A DNA stretch of 64,000 nt, from assembly GCA_964017235.1 (NCBI GenBank), contig OZ024927.1, forward strand, positions 26,617,160 through 26,681,159, written 5' to 3'. The stretch comes from Sabellastarte sp. h YS-2021. Its lineage: Eukaryota > Annelida > Polychaeta > Sabellida > Sabellidae. Under the pieces are notes generated by a model that saw nothing but the letters and a program-made list of their open reading frames with translations, had not been told where the DNA came from and made no database searches. The translations under genes were made by a program, and so were the position numbers. Of this stretch, positions 56,857-64,000 are shown piece by piece; positions within the stretch are counted from its first letter, which is position 1; each line of letters begins with the position of its first letter.

Positions 56857-57346
56857 GAGTCCAGTTATTTCACAGGTATTTTCCATGTGAGCTACAGTAG
56901 CAGGTGTATGTAACCTATGACATTGGTCATATAACCGATCTAAATTCAGTCTAATCATTACATGACTAATTGTCCTGATGTTATGAGGAAATAAATCATA
57001 CAAGTCTGTCCATTAATCCTTTCTACTTCATAATACAGTTTTTGACTTTATGTTAAAATTTATCTTCTTGAATTGCACCAGTCTGGGCAGGTTGTACAAC
57101 TTATCTTTTGGTTGTCATAGAATAAGATTTTAATTGGTAACTCTTGTTTTCTTCTACAATTTTATTCAGGACTGGTCACAGTAAGGCTTCAATTTCAACT
57201 CATGAAAATGGAACACTGACATAATACAGGACACACTCTCACGATATTGGTAATGATAAAATGAAAAATGTGTATGTGGTGATAGTTCTCCGTTCTCTGT
57301 TCAAGTTACATATTTATTGTATGGAGTTATAGGGCATTTAATAGAG
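56857..57346. other. Upstream flank of the dapF relic
   Basis: AT-rich, non-coding. A TTTTATTCAG (about 57160-57170) could be a splice acceptor for an upstream leader exon, but nothing supports it further. Confidence 0.35.
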
Positions 57347-58107
57347 ATGGAAAACAACACTGACAAAAATGTATTATATTTTGCAAAGTATGAAGCTGCT
57401 GGGGATCATTTTACAATGGTGAATAATACCAGAAATAAATATCCCTTTCTGAAATACAAAACCTTTGTACCCAGAATATGTGATAGTAACTTTGGTGTGG
57501 GTGGAAATGGTTTGATTGAGTTATTAACATGCTCTGGGTACGATTATGAGATGAAGTTTTACAATGTACATGGTTCTACAGGTACTATGTGTGGAAATGG
57601 ATCGAGGTGTGCTGCCATTTTTGCGTACAACAAAATATTGTCTTGAAAGAAAAGAAATAAAGTTCAAATTGAGTGATCATACTCATATTGCAAAGATCTT
57701 AGAAAAAGAAACTGTCAAAGGCATTGTTGAAATTCAAAGTGAGTGATCATACTCATATTACAAAGATCATAGAAAAAGAAATTGTCAAAAGCATTGTTGA
57801 AATCAAATTATCAGATATGTGTGCAGTTAAAAAGATAAACAATAAAGATTACTTTGTAGATATGAACTCACCTAAATATGTCAGGTTTGTGCAGAGCCTT
57901 AAAAATAATCCCATAGCTAGTGAAGGCAAGGTCATCAGAGATTCAATTGATGACGGTGCAAATGCTAAGTTTACTGCATTTGTTGAAGATAAAGATACAG
58001 GGAAGATGATAACTATGAGAAAAGTATGAAGAAATCTTGGCCTGTTGGACAGGGGCAACGTCTGGTGCTCTTGCAGCATACCCCAGACAGTGTGAACTGG
58101 AAAATGG
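57347..58107 (+). pseudogene. dapF: Diaminopimelate epimerase (dapF) relic, exon 1
   Basis: DapF interconverts LL- and meso-diaminopimelate in bacterial and plant lysine synthesis. From the ATG at 57347 the blocks appear in family order: FAKYEAAGDHFTMVNN (usual KYxGxGNDF), ICDSNFGVGGNGLIEL (CDRxxGVGxDGL), FYNVHGSTGTMCGNGSRC with the first catalytic cysteine, then YFVDMNSPKYVRFV (NTGSPHxV), DDGANAKFTAFV (GxNVNF), and EEILACWTGATSGALAAY with the second catalytic cysteine (58043-58045) but Trp where Gly is expected. Frameshifts lie near 57645, at a 70-bp tandem duplication (57671-57810), and near 58013 and 58027. The copy therefore looks non-functional. It sits in typical host DNA, and its AT content resembles the surroundings. 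Confidence 0.85.
57671..57810. repeat. 70-bp tandem duplication inside dapF
   Basis: Units start GAGTGATCATACTCATATT at 57671 and 57741. They differ at a few positions. As 70 is not a multiple of three, the duplication shifts the frame. Confidence 0.95.
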
Positions 58108-58400
58108 GTAAGTTAATAACATGCTGTTAAATTCCAGGTTGACAGTTCTTGCTATATCTAGCAGTTTACAAACAGATCAGTGCCTTTTTATATTTTTTGC
58201 TGAGGTAAGGAAAGATAATTTAAAAATATATATTGAAATTGTATATATTTTTAGCATCTTTTTATATATATGCAAAAGTATGTGATGAAAATGTAACTAT
58301 ATTTTTAGTAGTTTTTGTAATAAAATATGTTTTAGGTCACCCATCTATGGCATAGTTAAACATAACAGCAGCAGTTAATACAGTAGCAGATTCACTACAG
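58108..58400 (+). other. Putative spliceosomal intron in dapF
   Basis: GTAAGT at 58108-58113 and TTCACTACAG ending at 58400 bound 293 bp of AT-rich non-coding sequence. DapF homology stops right at the donor and resumes right at the acceptor, so this is an intron (or an insertion framed by splice sites). As written, the two exons are one base out of phase, in line with the other frameshifts. Confidence 0.65.
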
Positions 58401-58525
58401 ATGTTATGATGCCACGTGGAAAGTTTTCTGTATCTTTCTGTGTTGACCAGAAGGGACATCACACAAACATCTGGCTGACAGGTTTTGCCAGGGAGGTGTT
58501 CACTGGTCAACTCAAGGTGCAATGA
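58401..58525 (+). pseudogene. dapF: Diaminopimelate epimerase (dapF) relic, exon 2
   Basis: Encodes the DapF C-terminal blocks: VMMPRGKFSVSF (usual VxMPGGxLxVxW) and IWLTGFAREVFTGQL (usual LTGPAxxVFxGxx), then KVQ and TGA at 58523-58525. Gly to Arg in the first block and Pro to Phe in the second are unusual. That the end of the protein is present after an intron shows that the gene was complete when it entered a eukaryotic context. Confidence 0.75.
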
Positions 58526-58999
58526 AGTGGAGGTACTCGGATGCATAAAATAATTTAAAACTGGCCTTAGTCTCTAATTCTCTGGTTGGACGCTTTCTTG
58601 GTAATGACTTCGGACTTCAAACTTTTGGGAGGATTGGTGTTTTATAAATGGTGAAAGTTACAATCGAGCAGAGACTCTCAGGAACAGTCCCAACCATCCC
58701 AGGAAGTATACACGTACGCTTATAAAAATACATTATATAAAATATGTTTTATAAAACTTGAGCACTAATGTTTATGAACCTTTGGTCGCTATGAAACACA
58801 GGTGACCTCAACTTAAGGATGCTTTACCCTTTGAGATAGTTAGTATAAAGTGAAAGTAAATCATGTATGCATTTATGGTAGAGAATTCTTTAATTAAATA
58901 AATTAGCAGACATTAACTCCAAGGTGTCATTTGTTCACCTTTCTCAGAATTTCCAACCTATTCCTTAAAACCATGGCAACTTTAACCCCTAAGAGCAAT
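58526..58999. other. Intergenic between dapF relic and D6
   Basis: No gene or defined repeat. The exact left end of D6 is not known and may lie in the last part of this interval. Confidence 0.4.
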
Positions 59000-59485
59000 T
59001 TGTGGGGATGGCATGTCGGGTGCCAGACCAGTCAGTGGCTATTAGGTGGGTTATTCTTGTTTACTGTGTCCTAATTTTTGATTGGTCGACCTCTGGTTGA
59101 CCCCTGGCTTCCTATGATTTCCCGCCCTTGGAAGCCATCTTCACTTGTTTTAATAAATTCAAGGAGGAAACACCTCTTTTAGCAAAACAAAATTTTTCGA
59201 TTTTCGATTTCAACTAATTGTTTTGGAAACTCTGGTGTTTCAGCAGAATACTGAAACCTCAGAGTTTCAGTGTTTTTTAGAGTGGGTGACTGATGACCTG
59301 AAGATGCGTTCTGTGTGCTGATCCGTCAATTGTTGTTGATAGTTGACATATGCGCGTTTGCTCTGGGACTAAATCTTGGAGCGTGATTTGAGGGCTGTAT
59401 AATATTATTATTTATTTTGGCTAACAAAATTTACTATTCCACGCGCATATTTCAAGTATTAATACAATACTGATTGTTTCAGAAA
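59000..59485 (+). promoter_or_regulatory. D6 leader and putative promoter
   Basis: Leader with ATTGG (59081-59085), TGACC-like half-sites (59087-59105) and TTTCCCGCCC (59118-59127), matching the arrangement in the D5 leader. Just before gag there is TACTGATTGTTTCAG (59468-59482), which resembles a branch point plus 3' splice site, so the gag mRNA leader may also be spliced. Confidence 0.45.
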
Positions 59486-60445
59486 ATGCCACGTAAAGTG
59501 TTCCAGTGTAAGGCCTGTGGTGACCTACATGAAAGACCAATTAATTCTAAATGTCAATATGTCAAAGAAAGTGACAATAGTGATATGGACAGTGATAATA
59601 CTAGTGGTGCTGGACAAATGGACATACAGATGCAGATTTTACATGAACTGAAACAGTTAAATGGGAGAGTGGCTAAAGTTGAAGAAAAGGTCGAGAACCA
59701 AGAGAAAGAACAGCTAAATTCACCAAGATCTTCCAAAAGTGGGTTAACAACGGCGTCAACCAGCCAGGATGACGCTGACTTAGTATTGCCATCCCTCACG
59801 AGCCTGAAGAACTCCACACAGCTACAAAGCCAGGTGGATCGGAGATTGCAGGAACTACAAGCCATCAATATGCAAGGCAAGTTCAAATCACAAAGGGGGG
59901 GATCTAGTGAAACTGTGTATTGTAAAAGGGAAATTCCATGGCCACACAACTTTATACTCTCGGGTTCGAGTAGATCTTGAATTTCGTATGATAGCTTGTC
60001 TATGTCCCAATGGGTATCAGGTTTCAGTGCAATTATTCGAGAACAGTCAAATGTAGAAACTAAAAATCAAATGCTCGAGTATCTGTCTGATTTGATGGAT
60101 GATTCCCATGATTTTGGGTGGCAGTCGGCTAAAGCTGCGCATGCAGTACTTCTATGTAAAATGGAAGAAAACAAAGTAGATTGGAATGAAACTGCGAAAA
60201 TTGATCGCGTTCGGAGGGTACACGCCCAAAGAATCGTGAATACTAGTAGTAAGAAATCTGCTAATTCTCACAAGCCCATGCCATGTCGCTACTATCAAAA
60301 GGGCACTTGTGGACAGAAAGGTGACCACGAAAATAATGGTCAATCATACTTGCACGTGTGTTCGGTTTGTTTTACGTTTGGGAAGTCACACGCGCACCCG
60401 CAGAAAGAATGTAAAAGGTCAAAAAACGACCAAGGCACTGCCTAA
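59486..60445 (+). pseudogene. D6 Gag-like protein, one in-frame stop
   Basis: A 319-residue frame from the ATG at 59486 (MPRKVFQCKACG, same N-terminal Cys/His motif as D5). A coiled-coil-like stretch follows (LKQLNGRVAKVEEKVENQEKEQL). TGA at 59978-59980 replaces the Arg/Lys codon of SRxSYDSLS; the rest is open. The C-terminal CCCH-like cluster is CRYYQKGTC, H, H, CSVC and KEC. It ends at TAA in the loop of the frameshift hairpin. The single TGA could be a real inactivating change or a sequencing error. Confidence 0.88.
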
Positions 60446-60454
60446 AGGCAGTGC
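60421..60454 (+). promoter_or_regulatory. D6 -1 ribosomal frameshift signal
   Basis: Gag reads TCA AAA AAC GAC CAA GGC ACT GCC TAA. The heptamer A AAA AAC (60421-60427) is in phase; after 7 nt comes a perfect 8-bp hairpin GCACTGCC, loop TAAA, GGCAGTGC (60435-60454). The -1 frame is closed two codons upstream of the heptamer (TAA) and open downstream through RT. The gag stop codon lies within the loop. Confidence 0.85.
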
Positions 60455-63030
60455 GAAACGTAGCAAATATGGGACATGTTAAAAAATTTAACAATAGAAT
60501 TGTTAATTCTAGAAATGTAAATAATGGTCAGAGTATGAACTGGCATCATGACTGGTTAAAGGTGAATAATGTATCTTATGCCAATGTTGTAAAGAAAAAT
60601 GTGTGTAAAACGATGGAGGCTCAGGTAGAAAATTATCCCTGGAATCCCACAATGGATGGCAATAGTAAACTAGGAAAACTCAATACGAATCGTGGTTCCA
60701 AAGCTGTATGTACACGATTCGTAAATATGGATGGACATGATTTAAATAGTGGTTCACGTAGCCAAAACAAAGACAGTTTAGGCAAAAATGTTAACAATAA
60801 GCGTGACAATGTCTGTCTACAAAAAAGTTCTGGCTTTGAAACACAGATCAAGGTGAGAAAAAATTTGTGTACACAAAATAGCAGTAAACCAATTGATTCT
60901 AGACGTTTCAATGACATTTCTGCAGGTTGTAGTGGTTCATTAACACCTGTCGTGGACAGTAATAGATTTTGGCCATTAATTGACATAGATAGTGAACAAG
61001 AGGAAAAAGTAGTAATAGGTGAGTCCCAAGGTGTTAAAAATTTTGAAAGAAGTAAAGCTGTGAAAGTTAACAACTGGGATGTCAGGGGTCATACTGGCAG
61101 TGCAGTAACAAGCACCTCTCACAGTAACACGGTAGGTGGCGACTGCGTTCGTTTGGACGCACCTACAGAGACAAATAGTGGCGTCGTCGACCATCTTAGT
61201 CGTGTTTCCACAAATACTCAAGACAAGTATGATTTGACATTGAGATTCAAAACCAAACATAGAAATAGACTTAGCCAAGCTGAAAATGTGCCAATTTTCC
61301 AATTATGGGACAAGCAAACTGTAGGGAAATTTGGTTACATCCCTTTAGCCCCTCAGATTGTGGGTAAAAAGGGCCAAATAAACATGAAGGGTTCTAACTT
61401 GCTCCACATTCACAGCAAAGTCAAACAAACAGGCACTCATAACTTCATGCAGGCTCAAATTGACATACCATCTCAGTTGAAGGTGGAAGCCTGGGAAGCC
61501 AACTTAAAAGACTACTGGGACAAACAGCTATTGCAATTAATCAGATATGGCTTTCCCTTAAGTTTTGACCACAATATTGCTCTTAGACCATCAGACACTA
61601 ATCATAGTTCAGCAAAACATCATCCTAAGGATATCGAGATATATTTAAATGAAGAAAAAGCATTCAATGCTATACTGGGTCCATTCAAAGAACCCCCTAT
61701 TTCACATCTCCATACATCCCCATTTCTTACTAGGGAAAAACCTGGAGCTAATAGTCGAAGAGTAATAGTAGACCTTAGCTTCCCTCATGGGGCCTCTATT
61801 AATGATGGGGTGGATCCTGAAACATATCTAGGCTCTGAATTTCTGTTAACATTACCTTCAATTGACTATATCACTAACAAAGTTCTTCAGTTAGGCAGAC
61901 GTTCTTTAATTTATAAAGTTGACATCTCCAGAGCTTTTCGTCACATCAAGATTGACCCAGCTGATTATAATTTCTTGGGTTTGAGTTTCAATGGCTATTA
62001 TATTGATACATGCCTGCCTTTTGGGTTCAGGCATGGTTCAGCCATGTTCCAGCGCCTAAGTGACTCAATAAGATACATTATGTTACAAAAAGGTCATCAT
62101 GTGACCAACTATATTGATGATATTATTGGGCAATCCACAAAATCTCAGGCAGAGGCTTCATTTCACACCCTTTATAACCTCCTGGGTGAACTTGGCCTTG
62201 ATATCAGCAGAAAAAAGTTGGTCTATCCCTCCACTAAGGTTTCCTGCCTAGGGGTGGTAATTGATACAGAGAAATTTACAATATCAGTACCTAGTGATAA
62301 ACTTAAGGAAATCAAACTATTGTGTAAACAATGGGAGGGTAAGAAGAGCTGTAACAAACGCGACCTCCAATCCCTATTGGGCAGATTGTTATATGTAACC
62401 AAATGTGTCAGGGCATCGAGACCTTTCCTTAATCGCATGTTGGAAACGCTAAGGCAGGCAGATAAACAATGCAAAATAAACCTAAATGAGGCGTTTATGC
62501 GAGATCTCACATGGTTTCGAAAGTTCGTACATATCTTCAATGGAGTGGCATTCTTTTCTCATGATCCAGTCCATAGTCACATCGAGCTCGATGCTTCTTT
62601 GCAAGGTCTAGGAGCAGTTTGTGATAATGAAGTCTATGCTATTCCCCTGGCCCTAGGGGTAGGGGGGTATAACATTGTACATTTAGAAATGCTGAATATA
62701 TTGGTGGCTTTGCGAGTCTGGGGTCATAAATGGGTTAACAAGAAGATTGTCGTCCATTGTGATAACCAAGCAGTGGTTATAGTGTTAAAATCAGGCAAAA
62801 CCAGAGATCCACTATTGGCTGCTATAACTAGAAATATTGCAATGTTAACTGCTTCCTGTGATATTAATCTTGTAACAGTTCACATACCAGGCAAACAAAA
62901 TGTAGTAGCAGATGCACTTTCCAGAATTTCCATTAACCCTCAGTATAGACAACAACTCCAACGCTTAATTCCCCACCATGTGTGGCTAAAAACCCATGAA
63001 ACAGTACTTGACATAGACTGGTCTATTTAA
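60427..63030 (+). CDS. D6 reverse transcriptase-RNase H, intact
   Basis: Open for about 860 residues. A Asn/Ser/Lys-rich N-terminal extension (about 280 residues) precedes FGYIPLAPQ, YGFPLSFDHN and SPFLTREKPGANSRRVIVDLS. RT motifs: KVDISRAFRHIKIDP (first Asp about residue 490 of the frame), CLPFGFRHGSAMFQ, and NYIDDIIG (about 553). RNase H: ELDASLQGLGA (about 713), HLEMLNI, CDNQAVV and VVADALSR. All RT and RNase H acidic residues are present, so the enzyme should be active. An ATG exists at 60469, but the conserved frame begins at the frameshift site. It ends 6 nt before the recombinase splice acceptor. Confidence 0.94.
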   Translation, partial: RPRHCLKAVRNVANMGHVKKFNNRIVNSRNVNNGQSMNWHHDWLKVNNVSYANVVKKNVCKTMEAQVENYPWNPTMDGNSKLGKLNTNRGSKAVCTRFVNMDGHDLNSGSRSQNKDSLGKNVNNKRDNVCLQKSSGFETQIKVRKNLCTQNSSKPIDSRRFNDISAGCSGSLTPVVDSNRFWPLIDIDSEQEEKVVIGESQGVKNFERSKAVKVNNWDVRGHTGSAVTSTSHSNTVGGDCVRLDAPTETNSGVVDHLSRVSTNTQDKYDLTLRFKTKHRNRLSQAENVPIFQLWDKQTVGKFGYIPLAPQIVGKKGQINMKGSNLLHIHSKVKQTGTHNFMQAQIDIPSQLKVEAWEANLKDYWDKQLLQLIRYGFPLSFDHNIALRPSDTNHSSAKHHPKDIEIYLNEEKAFNAILGPFKEPPISHLHTSPFLTREKPGANSRRVIVDLSFPHGASINDGVDPETYLGSEFLLTLPSIDYITNKVLQLGRRSLIYKVDISRAFRHIKIDPADYNFLGLSFNGYYIDTCLPFGFRHGSAMFQRLSDSIRYIMLQKGHHVTNYIDDIIGQSTKSQAEASFHTLYNLLGELGLDISRKKLVYPSTKVSCLGVVIDTEKFTISVPSDKLKEIKLLCKQWEGKKSCNKRDLQSLLGRLLYVTKCVRASRPFLNRMLETLRQADKQCKINLNEAFMRDLTWFRKFVHIFNGVAFFSHDPVHSHIELDASLQGLGAVCDNEVYAIPLALGVGGYNIVHLEMLNILVALRVWGHKWVNKKIVVHCDNQAVVIVLKSGKTRDPLLAAITRNIAMLTASCDINLVTVHIPGKQNVVADALSRISINPQYRQQLQRLIPHHVWLKTHETVLDIDWSI

Positions 63031-63036
63031 TTTCAG
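63026..63036 (+). promoter_or_regulatory. D6 putative 3' splice acceptor before YR
   Basis: TTTAATTTCAG ends at 63036 and overlaps the RT stop. The recombinase frame begins with two bases of a split codon at 63037, as in D1, D3 and D5. Confidence 0.55.
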
Positions 63037-64000
63037 ATGCCAACCCTCACACCAGAGTCCTCTCCAGAAATGCTACTGTTAGAATTCAAAAGGCCTTGGC
63101 TTCTTCCACCACAAAATCCTATGACAACATGCTGAGAATCTTCCTGGCTTTCACAATTTTTGCAAATTTCAATCTCCATGCATTGTCCTCTACTAACATC
63201 TTGTGTTTCATGGAATTTTTGACACTGAATAAAGTCTCCCCTTCAGGTGTAGCAAATCATATTTCAGCAGTCAAGACTAAATTGTCCATGTATGGCATCT
63301 CAGTGGTGGGATTCAGTGATCCAAGGATTAAGTTCTTCAACAAATCCCTCTCCAGGAACTCTGAGTTGAGGTTGAACCTCAAGGCCATTATAGATATCCC
63401 CCTCCTTACTAACATAGTTCAAGTCACTGATTCAATGTACATGGGTTTAGTATATAAAGCAGCCATTCTCTTGTCCTTCTTCAGCTTTTTGAGAATTTCA
63501 AACCTAGTTCCCCATTCTACTTCTTCATTTCAACCATTAAAACAATTGGCCAGAGGTGATGTCTTCTTTGCTTCCCCTGGAGCCCATATCTTACTTAAAT
63601 GGTCGAAAACCATGCAAATGAACAATTCTGTCAGAATACTTAAGATTCCTTCATTGGGCTCTTCCTCCATCTGTCCAGTTAAAGCTTTGAAAACACTGCT
63701 GGCAGCTACACCTGCTGGTTCCAATAAGCCTTTGTTTCAAATAAAGTTCAGACAACATTGGGTTCCCTTATCTGATACAAGATTAAGAAAGCAATTTAAA
63801 TCCATCTTATCTAGGCTCCAACTTACTCAGTCCAACATTACATTCCATTCCCTCCGGCGTTCAGGTGCCACTTGGGCCTTTAATGCTAAGGTTCCAGTCC
63901 AGAACATCCAGAGCCATGGCACCTGGACGTCGGATTGTGTCTGGTCCTATATTACACAGGACCACCAGGCCTCAGATGCAGTGGCTCTTACCTTCCAACA
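63037..64000 (+). CDS. D6 tyrosine recombinase (YR), runs off the window
   Basis: Open for 320 codons from the splice acceptor to the window end without a stop. There is no ATG at the start of the homologous region (the first is at about codon 27, in SYDNMLRIFLAF), so a spliced or recoded mRNA is needed to make the full protein. Catalytic residues: Arg in SFFSFLRISNLVPHS, H-x-x-R in FHSLRRSGATWAF, Tyr in GTWTSDCVWSYIT. Only the last few residues are missing compared with D5. Confidence 0.9.

Larger units (their letters stand above)
59000..64000 (+). mobile_element. D6: nearly intact DIRS-like element, cut by the window end
   Basis: Gag, RT-RNase H and recombinase in plus orientation, same family type as D5 but clearly diverged from it. 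Only one lesion was seen (a TGA in gag). RT is fully open and the recombinase is open to the last base of the window. The 5' end is approximate, and the 3' UTR and 3' repeat lie outside. Confidence 0.88.

Noticed and set aside
57347..58525. Bacterial contamination of the assembly as the source of dapF
   Set aside because: The coding blocks are split by an intron-like segment, are frameshifted, match the local AT richness and have no other bacterial genes beside them. Long reads would still be needed to be certain.

Overview
The window looks like AT-rich nuclear DNA of an invertebrate animal, probably a mollusc. The evidence is spliceosomal signals, tRNA-headed SINEs with a mollusc-like tail, CR1/L2-like LINE 3' ends, MITEs and foldback repeats, and above all many DIRS-type (tyrosine-recombinase) retrotransposons. 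Nothing indicates a bacterial or viral chromosome. Most of the sequence is intergenic, intronic or repeat-derived.

Layout: 1-16 kb holds scattered repeats: a 76-bp tandem array, a hAT-type MITE with a perfect 8-bp target duplication, an inverted-repeat element, LINE 3' fragments and a SINE, plus one candidate minus-strand exon. D1 (16461-22404, minus) is a very young DIRS-like element with identical 195-bp direct repeats and intact gag, RT-RNase H and recombinase frames. 23.6-25 kb has LINE debris and an RNase H fragment (D2). At 28606-28675 and 31522-31678 lie two exons of an apparent host gene for a secreted 8-cysteine knottin peptide of the agatoxin-like neuropeptide type. D3 (about 34.1-39.6 kb, minus) is a decayed DIRS copy. 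From 39.57 to 48.85 kb there is a three-layer nest: old DIRS D4 (minus) is split by a LINE (minus), which is split by DIRS D5 (plus, 41308-46708). 49-57 kb carries foldback and MITE elements and a dispersed repeat with nuclear-receptor-like direct repeats. At 57347-58525 is a frameshifted, intron-containing relic of diaminopimelate epimerase (dapF), a bacterial and plant lysine/cell-wall enzyme not expected in an animal. D6 (about 59 kb to the window end, plus) is a nearly intact DIRS element whose recombinase runs off the end.

The DIRS elements share an expression layout. Gag ends in a CCCH-like cysteine/histidine motif. In D5 and D6, gag passes into RT through a -1 frameshift signal: an in-frame A AAA AAC heptamer 6-7 nt before an 8-bp hairpin. 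D3 keeps a decayed version. D1 instead has gag and RT in the same frame, separated by one TAA just before a hairpin. In the four copies with a recombinase start (D1, D3, D5, D6), the recombinase frame opens directly after a 3' splice-site-like sequence, always in the same phase. This suggests that RT is made by recoding and the recombinase from a spliced mRNA. All assignments come from reading the sequence; no database search was possible.
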